A DNA stretch of 64,000 bases from Micrasema longulum (GCA_022494885.1 JAGVSM010003803.1:62001-126000); one strand, 5' to 3'. Numbered from the stretch's first letter, positions 20,874-33,300 are shown. Numbers and translations: made by a program. The notes: generated by a model from the sequence alone, not told the origin.

Positions 20874-21385
20874 ATATGTATATTATGCTAATATAAAATG
20901 GTTACAGCTATCAATACATTTTTAATTATTATTGAAACTACATAAAAAAGTTGAGACACATAACACCATAAAAAAAATAAGAATAATAACTTTAATTGAA
21001 TAATTCACTTGTTTATTTTTTATAAAAGGGTCATTTTTATGCAATTGGAAAAATAATATTTACAAAATAAGAAGTATTTTAAAAAATAACCTTAATGTTA
21101 GAGCGTACTTCTTTAAAATATTTTTTAAATAATAATATTCGAACTCACATTGAATATGTGTAATATTTTAAGAATCAAAATAATTTAATTTATGCATTGT
21201 CTGGCAGCAGTCTTGCTTAGTAGCCTCTTCAATTGGATACAGTTAAATTAAAATTATTCTTGAAGGCAGCTTTCCTTTTGGAGAATTTATATGTTCATAA
21301 TAATGAGCATTTAGTAAATATATTTAATCTACTGTTATTTAATTCCACTGTTTCTGAAGTTGATTGGTATAAATCAAGTACCTAG

Positions 21386-21391
21386 TTTATT
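21386..21391 (-). terminator. Poly(A) signal of gene 2
   Basis: AATAAA on the minus strand, 68 bp after the gene 2 stop codon. Confidence 0.5.
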
Positions 21392-21458
21392 CTTAAAATA
21401 ATTTTATCCACAATGTGGCCTATGCTATCAAAAATTGTCTTCCTTGAAGGATGTTTGT

Positions 21459-24400
21459 CTACTTTGAGGGTGGTTGGCACGCTCCTTCAGGGATGTTGTA
21501 AGGGTAGTCACATACCTAGGAAAATAAGTAATTTAATTATGTTTTTTTAAATGTTTTTTTTTGTATTTGCGAATTTTTTGTAAAAAAATAAAAATATTTA
21601 CCAACTGATATTTCTATATGATAACTTTTTGTTGCTGTTTAAAAAAATGAAACAAAGGTTGTAACGAATTAAGGCAAAAAATTAATTTGACTACATGATC
21701 ATGTCAACCTTGCTAGGAATCAAACTTGGGACCTTAGGCAGGAACCAATTATGAGGCAGACTAACCTCTACTTTATTTCCTTTTTCAGGATTTAAACTTG
21801 TCAATAACATTCGTCTAGGGTCCATGTTCTATTTCATATCCAGTAACTCTATCACGGATGTTTATCAACGTGGTTAAATAGTCCTTAAGCAACTTGACTG
21901 ATCACAATGAACATAATTTATTTATCGTGCTTACATGGTCAAACGTCACGCGGCCACGGTAGCGCATGATTAATAATGCACAAATAATAATTAAAACTTT
22001 TAAAAAAAGTATGATCGATGACACACACGTGCTAAATCGTTTCACCTGAAATGTGTGTTGACCGAAGAGAGCAATGTCATCATTTTCTATAGAATTCAAT
22101 TCAAAATTATAATGCAACTCTAACAGTATTGCACGCGAAATCGGGAGCATATTCCTGCAGTACATTCACATTGTCCCTACCGCGAAGAAATGAACTACAC
22201 AGAAACGTGGTCTATAAAGAGATCACAGGACGCAACGCCAGTCAGTCAGCCCAACAAGTTCAGCCGACCAGTCAGTCAATCCAGTTCGACGAAGTCACTC
22301 AATTCTAGCATGCAGATCAAGTGCAGTCTTGACCCATCATCGACGTAACACTCGCGCAACACAATCTATTATTAATTCGCTAAGTAATAAATAGACATCA
22401 AACAGCAACCTCGTGCCTTCTGTCAATCTCTAACTGGGGTATGAGCTCCAACCCTCAACAACAAAATCCTACACATTTTAATCGCTAAAATGATAAATAA
22501 TCGTGTTGAGAGATTTTTATCGCGTCGGTTATTACCACGTTGATGAACATCTGTGAACTCTTATCTTAATTTAGCCCGGACAAGGGAATTATTATATTGT
22601 TTGTACTGTTATTGGTTTTGTTATCTTACGTTTTTTTGCAATCTAGCATGAGTTATTAGATTTAAAACATTCCCTGATAACTCCTTTAAAATAATTAAGA
22701 AAAAAAATATTTGTTTTACTTAACACAATACATTTTTTTCCATCATTTCAAATGTAGGTTGGATTTCTGACTTTGTCGACATAAAACCAAACAAGTTTTT
22801 TCAATATTTCTTTCACTCTGGTATCTGTAAGATATCTATAAAATTAACAAACAGTTATTATGAAAATACAGTAGGATAAAGGTAAAAGTTCATGCATCAT
22901 GCATTCTGTATGGAGACAGGTTGGAGATATTTTATTTAGCTGAACAAATATAACATACTTGAAGTTCTGGATTGTACCACAGTCCTGCTGGACATTGGTG
23001 TAGAACTGGTGTAAGCTCGAGGCACTTGTAGAAGCTGGTGCAGTCAGCGGGGTTGGGAAACTGGACTGCAAGGTCATCTTCTCCTGGCAGGTGACAAGTT
23101 GGAACGACAGCCGAAGCCGCCCCCAAAACAGCCAACATAATAATAGCAACTGTAACGAAATAATCTTTATTTAACTACTGACATACTCCATGACCGCTCT
23201 AATCTTGCTTCCTCTTTCACAGTAGTAGCTGCTTGTGGAATAATTTACCCACTAATGTTAGAGACGCGTCCCTTCTTTATTTACATTTAAATCACGATTA
23301 AAATGTCACTAGCTAAAATTAAGAAACTGAAAATGAAACTGAAATTGAACGTTTTAAATACTTAGGACTAACAATAGACAGAAAATTGACACGGGCAATT
23401 CATATCAACAATTTAATTAGCAAAGTGGCGACTTTATCGAGTCTTTTTTTAAAATCAAAAACTTTGTTTCAAAAAAGGAAAAAAATTTAATGTATGAAGC
23501 CTATGTAAAAACTAAAATATGTTATATGCAACTACTATGGGAAACAGGAAATCAAAATGACATAAACAGACTACAAAGACAGCAAAATAAAATATTAAAG
23601 TTAGTATACGACCTTCCCTATCTAACAGCAACTAAAGAACTTTTCAAAAAAACGAAACAATTAAATGTAACTGAAATCTTTAAACTAGAATCCTTAAAAT
23701 TTATTTATAAATTAGCCACTATGTAATTGTAGACGAAGAATTAAAACTTGAAAAAAACTGTAGTAAACATGAACACAATACGAGAATATCAGAAAAATAT
23801 CATAAACAACCTTTTAAAACGAGAAAAGGACAATCGAGACAAATAAACCATGGACTGAAATTATACAATAAACTACCAGACAAAACTAAACAAAGACTCA
23901 GACAACCTTTACAAAAGATGTGAAAAATATTATTATTAACAGTAGAATGTGAATTTTAAAAGTAAAAATATTTTGTTTAATGTATGTAACCCGTAAGGGT
24001 TTATTCATTAAATTTAAATACAAAAAAAAGAAAAAGATATCATTGATTTTAAATTTGATGTTGCGAACTCCTTTAATAAATATTAACATACCGACACGTA
24101 AAAACACTCTGTATTATTGTCACCCCTTTCAAACGAACTTTCTTTGTCATTCACTTTTACCGCGTATACACAGACTACGGAATGAATGTACATTGTACAT
24201 AAATATCTGATATCGAAATTCTTAACTTAAGTCTCGGAATTTAAATCATCTCTGTGTAAATATTTTATGATTTTCTATGCTAACAATTGATAAGCAAAAG
24301 CACTTTTGCTAACGAACCACTGTTAACTTATTTTAGGTACAAAATTTACCGACTTTTTTAATATCTTTTGTATGCTGACGTTCATATAATACACATTTTT

Positions 24401-26112
24401 TTCTTGTTATATATACATGTTTCTATATTGATTTTTATTTTTGAATAACTTAACTCATTATTGATTTATTTGAAAAAACAACAGTTTTTACATTATAATA
24501 GATATAGAAAAAAGGGTACGTTGGTACTTAAATTGTTTAAACAGTCAATAATAATTTTCCACGGCTACAAAAGTTATAAATCAAGCGGACACATTATTAT
24601 AACCTAGTAAAAAACTAAAAAAAAATAAAAATAGGCAATGTTAGTAATTCAGAAACTGCAAATAAGATTTGCAAATATAATAAATAATAATAATAACGTA
24701 GTAAATAAAAGTGAAAAAAATAAATAATAACAACAATAAATAAAATAAAATAAATGTACAATAAATAAGTACATTTATAAATATATTTAAAAAATAAAAA
24801 AAACAACTTATGTAAAAATACTGAAGAAGCTACAAAACAAAACAGATCTTCCGGCTTTTTGTAGATCTCTTCGCGACTAAAGCAGTGTTGGATAAAGTTG
24901 GATTGAGATGGTTTAGCTCAAAGTTTTAGGTCTTTCGTTTTTACGAATATATTGTATACCATTATTGTATTGCCCGTATTTGTCTTTGCTACTTAAGAGT
25001 AGTTTTACAATATTTTGTTCAGTTTCTTGTATTTATATTTCTTCATGAAGCTGTTGTAATTGACTTGCGGCATATATATAATAAATAAATTAAATAAAAA
25101 TAAAATAACAAAATAAACATGAACATCATTTTTTAATTACTATTTAATGAATATTTCCAAGACTAAATGTATTGTTATTCGGAAAAGCCACAAACTTTCC
25201 CGATGACTTTAAAACTTGAAGCGTAGGTTATCGAGCTAGTTTATCAATGTAAATATTTAGGATGCTGGCTGAATGATAAATGGGATTACTCGCAAGAGAT
25301 CAAAGTCAGAATAGAGATGGCGCGAGACTGCTTTTTCAGGATGCGTGACCTTCTTTGCAGTAGACACTTTAATTTAGACCTCCGAATGCGCATTGCTCGA
25401 TGTTACGTCTTCTCAGTACTTTTTAACGGCGTCGAAACGCGGACACTCACCCAAAACACTTAAAAAAAGATCGAAGCCTTTGAAACGTTGTGCTACAGGA
25501 GGATATTAAAAATCTCCTGGGTGGATAGAGTCCGAAACGATGCTGTTCTCTGACGGATGGAAAAAGATAAAGAGGTATTGAAGACCATAAAGAAAAGAAA
25601 ACTTGAGTACTTTGGGCATGTGATGAGAGGCAAAAAATATAAAATTTTACAAGTCATTATATAGGGAAGGATTGAAGGAAGACGCGGTGCAGGTAGAAGG
25701 CGCATCTCTCGGCTTAAGAACTTGCGCGACTGGTTCCATTGCAACTCTCAGTCTTTGTTCAGGGCAGCTGCCAATAAAGTAAGAATCACAACGATGATTT
25801 CCAACCTCCATCGGGGAGAGGAACCATACGAAGAAGAAGAATGACATACTTATATAATTATACTTACGTATTATCAACGCCTATAAGGAACCTTTTATAT
25901 TTAGTATAGGAAAGATGAAAAATGTCTGCCTGACCGGAGAGAACGGTATAGTAACAATGACATGCTTTATAAAAAAAAAACATTATTTCTTGAATTTGTC
26001 CTGGGTATCGGCAAATCGAATCTAATTTGGAGTCTTGTCCTGTTGGGCACAAGGTCTTCTACTGTTATATAATATGCCGTATAATAAATACATAAATAAA
26101 CTTACTTTTCAT
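21459..26112 (-). CDS. Gene 2: secreted single-domain chitin-binding (CBM14) protein
   Basis: Predicted three-exon minus-strand gene, 84 codons. Exon 3 is 21459-21515 (acceptor CCTAG, stop TAG), exon 2 is 22959-23149 (acceptor CGTTACAG, donor GTATGT), exon 1 is proposed as 26106-26112 (ATGAAAA, donor GTAAGT). Exon 2 is 191 nt, exactly the length in gene 1, and phases match. The protein starts MKIAIIMLAVLGAASAV, a signal peptide. The CBM14 cysteines fall at 21, 39, 45, 55, 68 and 79, identical in number and spacing to gene 1, with CTSFYKCLE and GLWYNPELQ-VCDYPYNIPEG. The tail is very short (CQPPSK), with no Thr-rich stretch. It should be exported and bind chitin in an extracellular matrix. Exons 2 and 3 are firm. 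Exon 1 lies 3 kb upstream and is chosen because it fits the splice phase, the Met-Lys start and a TATA box 75-80 bp further up. Confidence 0.8.
21685..21765 (-). mobile_element. tRNA-derived SINE, family C-like fragment
   Basis: GATCATGTCAACCTTGCTAG, AATCAAACTTGGGACCTTAG and GGCAGACTAACC resemble the reversed head of family C, strongly diverged. It lies just downstream of gene 2 exon 2 in its intron 2. Confidence 0.5.
22016..22478 (+). mobile_element. Solo-LTR-like repeat, copy 1 (gene 2 intron 2)
   Basis: GATGACACACACGTGC, TTTCACCTGAAATGTG and CCTGCAGTACATTCAC match 45975-46455, followed by a TATA-like GTCTATAAAGAG, a C-rich leader with repeated CAGTCAGTC motifs, and a 3' end CTAACTGGGGTATGAGCTCC then CAACAACAAAATCC. 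Promoter plus terminal CAACA suggests an LTR with no internal region. Confidence 0.6.
23185..24030 (+). mobile_element. LINE fragments in gene 2 intron 1 (family Y end and a second LINE)
   Basis: 23185-23305 is the C-terminal end of family Y (CTCTTTCACAGTAGTAGCTG). It abuts a longer ORF2 C-terminal fragment: 23310-23730 encodes ERFKYLGLTIDRKLT, IHINNLISKVATLSSLFLKS and YMQLLWETGNQNDINRLQRQ, the downstream part of a non-LTR polymerase. The 3' UTR ends at about 24030 with the hairpin-like AACCCGTAAGGGTT. Both parts are decayed. Confidence 0.75.
24031..25190. other. AT-rich intron sequence (gene 2 intron 1)
   Basis: Very AT-rich, including an A/T-only stretch at 24610-24830. No element or gene recognised. 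Confidence 0.5.
25195..25850 (+). mobile_element. Non-LTR polymerase C-terminus, decayed
   Basis: The + strand encodes YLGCWLNDKWDYSQEIKVRI, MRIARCYVFSVLFNGVET, IEAFETLCYRRILKISWVDR, RKLEYFGHVMRG and GRRGAGRRRISRLKNLRDWF, the conserved order of the endonuclease-reverse transcriptase LINE C-terminus. Internal stops are present. Related fragments are at 39285-39620 and 48820-49275. Confidence 0.8.
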
Positions 26113-26186
26113 TTTTTTAGATGAAGCACCGACTCACTTCAGATAGGCAACTTAACTAGCAATGGCAACACTTTTTTCTATCGTTA

Positions 26187-26193
26187 TTTATAG
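26187..26193 (-). promoter_or_regulatory. TATA box of gene 2 (proposed)
   Basis: TATAAATA on the minus strand about 75-80 bp upstream of the proposed gene 2 ATG, matching the distance in genes 1 and 3. Confidence 0.5.
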
Positions 26194-26199
26194 CAGTTT

Positions 26200-27530
26200 G
26201 TTGCAAATAATAGCATAATTCCTACAAACATAACTGATTCTAAGTACAACGTGTATTGATAAAATGTATATAATAAAATAATAAACACAAGGTGTTCTTA
26301 AATGTTTAAAGGTGTTATTTTATTTTTATTTAAAAATATGAATAAAGAGAGTTGTGATAGCTATATTAAAAGTGAGTAGTTTTTTTTTAATTTGAAATCC
26401 ACTTCAATGTTAGCAATGAAATTGAACCGCCGTATACCCATTAAGGTATATAATCAGAGTAAACATGATCGTTCAAAATATGTTCTTTCAACTTGCGGCC
26501 AGTTGGCAAATGTTTGATAGAACGAAATTTAGTCTGTTGCGAGCATTTCCCGGCTACTTTTCTTCTCGTAATTACTAAAATGCCCATATTATGTACGCTA
26601 AAATACTGCACAAATCTATCTGAAAAAGATGGGAAAAGCAATGGTATAACCTTTCACCGGTAAGCAATGTTTTTATGTTAATCAATACTTGTTAAAAATA
26701 GCTATTTTAATATTTAAAAAAATATTTATTAACATGTTACTAGTCGTAAGCTATCTCCTGTCTCTGTCCTGCTCAGTTAGTTGGGCGTATAGTGAAACGT
26801 TTTGATCTATGCAGGCATGGCAAGTGTGTCATCTCAAGTCAGAAGGGATAACACCTCTTGTTTCTTATATGCTTGCCTTTGCTGTAGGAGCACATCCACA
26901 GTACTGTTTAATGAGATTTTTTAAACTGTTCTGAGGATCCTTGGCAGATAAGAAAAGAAGAAGAAGACTCCTGACTAGTAGAAAGATCGTGCCCATTTCT
27001 CTTCACACTTTCCGTCTGTAGAAAAACCACATAACAAAAAGACTGACTTATTCTCTCATTATATTCGATGTAATATTTAGTCATCACGGTAAAAAAAAAA
27101 GATAGAATTAATTAGTTATATATACCATGATAAATAAGTTTATGTAGCTTTGAAAACGGTCGGTAGTAAAAATAAAATATAAGTATTAAAAACAAAGACG
27201 TTCAAATGCAGGTGGCTGTTAAATGGCCAATGCATGTTCTTATTTGAATTATAAATATACCTCTTGTTTTTGTTGATTGAATTTTTGGAGATCCTCGTAA
27301 CTTTTGCTCTGTTTTTACAATGTTTTTAAAAGTTTATTATATCTTTTACTATGTATTTTGTTTTTACTATGTATTTTACTGGAGTTTAAAATAGGTTTTA
27401 CACTGTGTCTTTTACTTTATTTTTACCCCTTTATTTTTACTATTTATTTCACTATGTTTTTTACCATATTGTTACTTTGTCTACTACCGTTATTTTTGTT
27501 CTTTCTGTGTATTGATTACTGTTTGTTTGT
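26200..27530. other. Intergenic DNA between genes 2 and 3, no gene recognised
   Basis: 26441-26641 has a minus-strand frame (GKCSQQTKFRSIKHLP) without a domain I can name. 27300-27530 is T-rich with repeated TTTTACTATGTATTTT and looks like a LINE 3' UTR. Confidence 0.4.
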
Positions 27531-27534
27531 ATAC

Positions 27535-27645
27535 TTTTTTTAGTGTCTTAGAACGGGGTGAATAACCCTACTTAGACAGTCAAAGCAACTTTTATAAATG
27601 GGTAGTTTTGTGTGTTTTAAAGATAAATAAATTTATTTTATTAAT
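27535..27645 (+). mobile_element. LINE 3' end with AACGGGGT motif
   Basis: TCTTAGAACGGGGTGAATAACCC and TAGACAGTCAAAG, ending in AAATAAATTTATTT, match the LINE 3' end at 38180-38260 (TTGGAACGGGGTATGTACCC, GCTGGGCAAAGTG). Confidence 0.55.
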
Positions 27646-27999
27646 TAAAGAATTAATCTCGTAGTTATAAATTATTTTGTGAAAGAATATTAAACTAGCC
27701 AAAACCTCTCTGAACCTTAGCCGCGTAATAAATCTGAACTATTTTTATAGAACTCAGTTAAAAAAACAATGTTTTACACCTATTTTTAATTAATTATGTG
27801 TCTTGATTTGTTCAATGTAAAAAAAAATAATTGTTTTTATCGAACTCAGTTGAAATACTAATATTTTGTACATATTTGAAATTATTGTAATTATATCATT
27901 ATATTTGTTTAATGCGGTAAAATAAAACTATTTTTTTAAAACTTGGTTAAAATAACAATAGGTTGTATATGTCCTATGTTAATTATATTTTTTGATTTA

Positions 28000-28420
28000 T
28001 TTATTACCCTAATGTATGGGAGCGAAGAATGGAATTGGAAAAATAATTATGAAATCAGGTTAAATGCTGTCGAAATGCGATCTCTCAGGCGAATATGTGG
28101 TAAAACGATGTATGATAGGTGCACAAATGTCGAGATCCTGAAGTGTGTAAGGCTGAGACATGCATTATCGACAGAATCAAGAAAGGGGTGCTGCGTTGGT
28201 TTGGACATGTAGAGCGAATGGACAGCGAAAGAACGGCTAAAAGGATCTACGATGCGAATGTTGATGGATGCAGAAAACGAGAAAGAGATGGCACGATCGA
28301 GTCCATCAAATACTTGAAGATGGACATGTCGAAAGTAGGAATAATCGGCGTGCGTGCATGAGGAGATGTATGAATGTAGAGGAAGCGAGGTCTGTATGCC
28401 AAGAGTGTTATGGAGACGGC
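28000..28420 (+). mobile_element. Non-LTR polymerase C-terminus (family R, copy 1)
   Basis: Overlapping + frames encode LMYGSEEWNWKNNYEIRLNA, VEMRSLRRICGKTMYDRC, KKGVLRWFGHVERMD and ACMRRCMNVEEARSVCQEC, with one frameshift near 28165. The family R copy at 34600-35790 has the same MRRCMNVE and KDGHVKS blocks. Confidence 0.8.
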
Positions 28421-29064
28421 GTGATGGTTTGTTTGTTTGTTTGTTTATTTAATAATAACGATTTGTTCATGGTAACGACTTGTTTGTTAGTGGCCACACT
28501 GTGAAGAATTTTCTTGCACATCCGGCGATTGACGTGTTTATTTTCTATGTTATTATCGGTTATCTTAGAATTTTCAAAATAAACGTGTTTTTTTGCGATT
28601 TCCTGTTGGCATTATAAATTTAATCTAATTACAATTGTGCGATTAAGATACCACTTTTATTCTCGACTGCTTGATTAATATCCAATAACAAACTTTTTGT
28701 TTATTAAATATGCGGCCAGACACAAATATTTATTTTGATATTTTGAAAGAATGATAAAAACGTTATCGATCCAAAATTAAAATACCGTGATCATAAAGCA
28801 AGGTGGAGCCCGTACCAGTACCAGTAAGCAGATTATATTTATTATCAGATTATATTACTAGACAATAAAGTTTTCCACATTATCTCAAGAAAAAGGTTAT
28901 ATTATAATACTACTTCTACTATTTTCACGCTATTTTGTTACGCAGAACGAAAGATGGCGTGCTTTCACATTGTGCTCATTTTTTTCATGGGCGAAAGACA
29001 TCTGTTGACTTTTTGGTGGTTTTAGGTCTAAATTTGTTGCAATAGAGAGATAAAACATTTTTGA

Positions 29065-29560
29065 GAATAGTATATTTATTTATTTATTTATATACGGCAT
29101 TTCTGCCATTTACATATATGTGGTATAAAGAATGCTTAAAAATAAAAATATTAAAAAAACGAGTATGAAATATTAATATACTCGTACTGTACACATTATT
29201 AACTTCTTGAAATACATATATATTTTAAAGAAATTATACAATAACAATATACATTAATCAATCAAATTATAACTATTCCAACCCAATCTTCTGAAAATGA
29301 TTTGCTCTTTTTGACAAAAATATGTTGGTCACTTTATTTTTTAAGTTAGGCAGAGATAAACTAAATTAATCAAAATGTGATGCGTATTCATTCCCGGTAT
29401 TCTGTAATCTAACAATAGGTGAGTTATATTGAGCTACCGTTCGAGAATTTTGACAATAAAATATTGTAGATGTTCTGCTTAATCTAGGTGGTACATAGAA
29501 TGAAATCAATTTCAGTAGATCAGGGGTATCAGAATATGGAAGTTTACGCATTTACAGGGC
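29065..29560 (-). mobile_element. LINE W-like C-terminus and 3' UTR
   Basis: The minus strand encodes DLLKLISFYVPPRLSRTSTI then SPIVRLQNTGNEYASHFD, the tail of a Jockey/CR1-like ORF2 (compare SIGFYVPGKYLRQRQ in the 49.7-kb copy). The 3' UTR ends in an AAATAAAT tail at 29066-29090. Confidence 0.7.
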
Positions 29561-29670
29561 TTATAACCTGTCATTGACTGGTTTAAGTGGCCACTTTACA
29601 CACTGTGTAACATTCACTATTCTGCCTAAATTTAAACATCCGCGTTTCCTCAACTCTTTATACAACACTT
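29535..29670 (-). mobile_element. Family M, copy 6 (partial)
   Basis: TTACAGGGCTTATAACCTGT, TAAGTGGCCACTTTACACAC and CATTCACTATTCTGCC. It joins the minus LINE on its left to LINE X on its right. Confidence 0.75.
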
Positions 29671-30330
29671 TTGTACGCATTAATTTGGAGTTTGCATCCG
29701 TTGTGTGGAGCCCACAATACATAACAAACATAGAAAGGATTGAAAATGTTAAACAAAAAAATTTAAAATACCTAGATTATAAAAACAATAAAACGCTTTG
29801 TACTTACAGCCAATCTGCCAAACAAAATGGATTTTTTACCCTTGAAAATAGACGCTCTGGATCTGAATTATGCTATTTACATAAATTATTAAATAATAAA
29901 GTAGACTCTTTTAACCGACTCTCCGAAATTCCCTTTCGCATGACAATAAATAAGTATTTATTCCATCTGCCAGTCTGTGGCACTAACTATGCACAACACT
30001 CTTTCCTATATCGTTCTTGCTCTAACTAAAATGCTTTTTTTTCATCTATTGATATATTTTGCACGCCCCTTAATTTATTTAAAAATAAATTAAGACTCAT
30101 TATTTCTGGTTCCGATACGATCCCACTTACTATTTGATGATGCTCACACTTACACACACTTACACACACCTGAACACTTACTCTCACACTAATACTCATA
30201 AACACACATCTACACTTACTCTTATACAAATACACATAAACACACCCTTTTATTGTAACATAATTTAATAATATGTATGATTCTTGTTTAGAAACTTCGC
30301 TGGTCTGTCTTTAAACCGTATTAAAAAAAA
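29660..30330 (+). mobile_element. LINE X, 3' end with intact C-terminal frame
   Basis: The frame to 30029 encodes LYNTFVRINLEFASVVWSPQ, ITNIERIENVKQKNLKYLDY, KTLCTYSQSAKQNGFFTLEN and LHKLLNNKVDSFNRLSEIPF, the C-terminal region of a Jockey-like ORF2. The 3' UTR (30030-30330) contains the A/T hairpin, a CA-rich stretch and the CTTCGCTGGTCTGTC block. Other X copies are at 6371-6605 and 15905-16540, both inverted. Confidence 0.82.
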
Positions 30331-30364
30331 ATATTATTACATCATTGTCGACTGTTTGTTTCTT

Positions 30365-30725
30365 TAAATTAAATAAACTCTTCCATCTGTTGACTTTTGT
30401 GAAGTAAAAGAGCTAAACCCTTTATCACGTGGGTGAGATTCATCCCGCTGAACCAATTCACCCACTCGGCAACGCCTGAAAACAATTTTCCCATTTTTAT
30501 ACTTCTTCTTTGACCAGGTAGTTAATTCAACAATGTTTTGAGTATGTCCAAATGCTTGCAAACTGGCTGGATTTCTTCCCTAGAGAGTTATTCATATTTA
30601 AATTTGTTGCAACAGAGTGGCCACTTAAACCAGCCAACGACAGGTGATAAGCCCTGTAAACGCCTAGACTTCCATATTCCTTTCTCAAAAATGTTTTCCC
30701 TCTTTGTTGCAATAAGTTTAAATGT
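30365..30725. mobile_element. Family M, copy 7 (inverted pair)
   Basis: 30365-30525 is minus-sense body (CCATCTGTTGACTTTTGTG to GGCAACGCCTGAAAAC). At 30530 it joins a short plus-sense copy starting CAACAATGTTTTGAGTATGT with tail TTTGTTGCAATAAGTTT. The outer segment contains TTCCCTAGAGAGTTATTC. This tail-to-head palindromic order repeats in copies 2, 11 and 15. Confidence 0.75.
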
Positions 30726-31190
30726 TAATGAGAGCTCAAATAAGTCCTTGAATACGGTTTTGAAATTTAACATACTTAAAAAAAAACAATTTATATCATT
30801 TCTTGATTTGAATTTTAACAAAAAGGTTTCCAACTTTTTACTAAACTCTTTATTGTACCATTTTTAATACAATGACAAGTTTTAAACAATTATTTTTTTA
30901 TACTTACGCACCCACACCCACACACACGCACCCTCTCCCTCATTCATTCCCACACGCACATGTATCCTCTCCCTCATTCATTCACGCATACACACATTCA
31001 CATACACATGAATACAAACGTCACACAAATACAATTACTAAACTTCTTTTCTTATATATTATGTGTCATTATATTTACAGTGGATTTTTTTAATTGGCTT
31101 TAGTATTGTTAAGATTTTTCTACTTATTTTGTTTATGTAATAGCTGTAAAAATCCCAAATAAAATAAAATAAATGATAAATAGTAAATAA
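30725..31190 (+). mobile_element. LINE end and 3' UTR, CA-rich, with AAATA tail
   Basis: A short C-terminal frame (FLDLNFNKKVSNFLLNSLLY) is followed by ACACCCACACACACGCACCC stretches and a tail of AAATAAATAAATAAAA repeats at about 31155-31200. Confidence 0.55.
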
Positions 31191-31199
31191 ATAAATAAA

Positions 31200-31415
31200 A
31201 ATACCAGTTTTTAAATATTTTCCATATTTACACCGGTAAAATTCGAATATGTAATTGCGCAGCAGGATTATACGTCGCGGAACGTAAATATTTTGACATT
31301 TAATATTAGGTGTTCACGACTATTGCATTGTGATCGCGAATACGATAAACAATCGTGGTGAGAAATTGTTATCACGTCGCTTGTTAGCACGTCAATAGTT
31401 ATTTGTGATTGAGCT
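31200..31415 (+). mobile_element. Family G right arm, copy 2
   Basis: GCAGCAGGATTATACGTCGC, CATTTAATATTAGGTGTTCA and GTGATTGAGCTACTGG. It is the reverse complement of the left arm of copy 3 (37178-37350). Confidence 0.7.
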
Positions 31416-31479
31416 ACTGGGGAATAAAATCTAGCCTTGTCTTCAGAAATTTGCCCATACTCAAATTATTGCCATTTAA

Positions 31480-31575
31480 AGACAAACCAGACTGATGATT
31501 GATGACTCGTCCAGGATTCTGGTTCTACTGTAAACACAAAACTGTATTCTTCATCGTCCCGGACACCCGTTGTAT
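31480..31575 (+). repeat. Repeat family F, copy 2
   Basis: CGTCCAGGATTCTGGTTCTA and AAACTGTATTCTTCATCGTCC match 8160-8290 in part. Confidence 0.5.
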
Positions 31576-31679
31576 AAATTATTTTGTTTATGAGAAAAAC
31601 GATGTTTCTTGTTTGATTTGAAATATTTGTTTCTTAGATTTCTATAATAAGATAACATCAAATAACTTAGTTCTTTTTA

Positions 31680-32885
31680 TTTTTTTTTTATTTTTTTATT
31701 TTTTTTTATTTTATTTTTTATTTATTAATAAAACATATAAGACATGAATATCATGATATTATATTCCTAGGAGTTGTACGAGAAAACTCATTTGGGACGG
31801 TACATAAAAAAAATAGTACATTTCTTGTAACAATACATAGTATACATTTAAACAATAAAAATTTTAACAAATTTTAACAATCTATGAACTTAATATTAAA
31901 AAAGGAAAGAAAACATTTAAACAATCTGTGAACTTAATATTAAAGAAGAAAATAAAAACATTCAAACAATCTGTGAACTTAATATTAAAAAAGAAAAGAA
32001 AAACATTTAAACATTCTGTGAAATTAATATTAAAAAAGAAAATAAAAACATTTAAACATTCTGTGAACTTAATATTAAAAAAAGAAAAGAAAAACATTTA
32101 AACCTAAAACACAATATATAGACTATTCACAGAAAATTGAGCTAAAAACTATCACTTTGAAAAAGATTCAAGAAATAGGTCTTCATTTCTGGTCTTTGAG
32201 ATTTACCACTCGACATTTCATTTTTAAGGTCATCAGGCAGTTTATTAAATTGTATACGACCAATGTATTCCAGAGACCTTTTGCCGAACTTCGTGGAACA
32301 AAATTTAGAAATGTGAAGATTTTTTGCATGTCGTGTATTATAGTTGTGAATTTCATGATTAAATGTAAGTTTTAAATTTGTGTGAGCAGAAAAGTTTATG
32401 ATGTTTGAAATAGTGTTAGTGATGTCATACAGTGCCATTACCTTGAAAGGAAGTATTTTTGTGTTACGATAAATATCCTTGACATGGGAATCCCATTTCA
32501 AACCAAGAATGCTTCTCAGAGCTCGGTTTTGAAGAACTTGAATCTCAGAAATCTGGTTTTTGTTAGCGAAACCCCAAATACAGCATAAATAGGATAGGTG
32601 AGAATGTATCATAGCGTAATAGACGGCAAACAAAACAGAGTGAGGAAGCAGACCACGAAGTCTATGCAAAACGCCAGTTACGGGTACTATTTTTGATTTA
32701 ACATGTTCATATTGGTATTTCCATGAAAGTTAACATATAGTCCTAAGTATTTAGTAACATTGGTCTTTTCAATATAGCCAGTTCCTAGAGAAATATTAAT
32801 TTTCAAATCCTGTTTGTTCCCAAAAATCATATTTGATGTTTTTTTCATATTCAAACTTAATTTGTTTAATCGCATCCTCATTCAT
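31680..32885 (-). mobile_element. LINE Z, longer copy
   Basis: Minus-strand ORF2 C-terminus. 32687-32881 encodes LNKLSLNMKKTSNMIFGNKQ and VTKYLGLYVNFHG; after a frame change near 32680, 32142-32669 encodes MHSHLSYLCCIWG-like AMIHSHLSYLCCIWGFANKN, EIQVLQNRALRSILGL, ALYDITNTISNI, YNTRHAKNLHISKF and QFNKLPDDLKNEM. The 3' UTR has the 45-bp array (31870-32105) and ends in a long AAATAAAA tail at 31680-31730. The final 630 bp are nearly identical to copy 1. Confidence 0.85.
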
Positions 32886-32889
32886 CCTC

Positions 32890-33169
32890 ATGCATCCGCA
32901 TCATTTTATTTTTGAAACCAACACAGTCATAATACTAACCAAAACATATAGAATAACAACAAATAACAAGACCAATAATGGGTTTCATATACGAACAAAC
33001 ATATAAAAAACAAAACGTACAGTTCGCTAGGGGTGAAAGGAAGGGGGATGGGAAAATAGGGAAGGATGAGAAGAAAAAGAAATAGTAAGTATATATAAAA
33101 CAATGAAAAAATAAATAAAAATGTAAATGTACACAAACAACATACATACATATACACACACGAAAATGC

Positions 33170-33200
<31 letters not shown>

Positions 33201-33300
33201 TACACATACATACACACATGAACATATAGCTACACATACACTTATGCACATACTTTCACGTACATATATGTAATTAATAATAAAATAATGAACACTAATA
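32890..33300 (-). mobile_element. LINE-like UTR with AT and CA microsatellites
   Basis: Low-complexity minus-strand sequence with an (AT)n run at 33166-33196 and CATACA repeats. It resembles, inverted, the segment at 37950-38140 and may be LINE 3' UTR. Its open frames are low-complexity artefacts. Confidence 0.4.

Noticed and set aside
22844..23149. Alternative minus frame of 101 residues over gene 2 exon 2
   Set aside because: The other frame (signal peptide plus six-Cys pattern, donor in place) is the CBM14 exon; this one lacks the cysteines.
26441..26641. Minus frame MLFPSFSDRFVQYF as a possible THAP-like or zinc-binding protein
   Set aside because: It lacks the C2CH spacing and AVPTIF-like motif of THAP; too short to name.
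32927..33251. Overlapping minus frames rich in Tyr, Ile, Cys and Val
   Set aside because: They are translations of AT and CA microsatellites in LINE-like UTR sequence.
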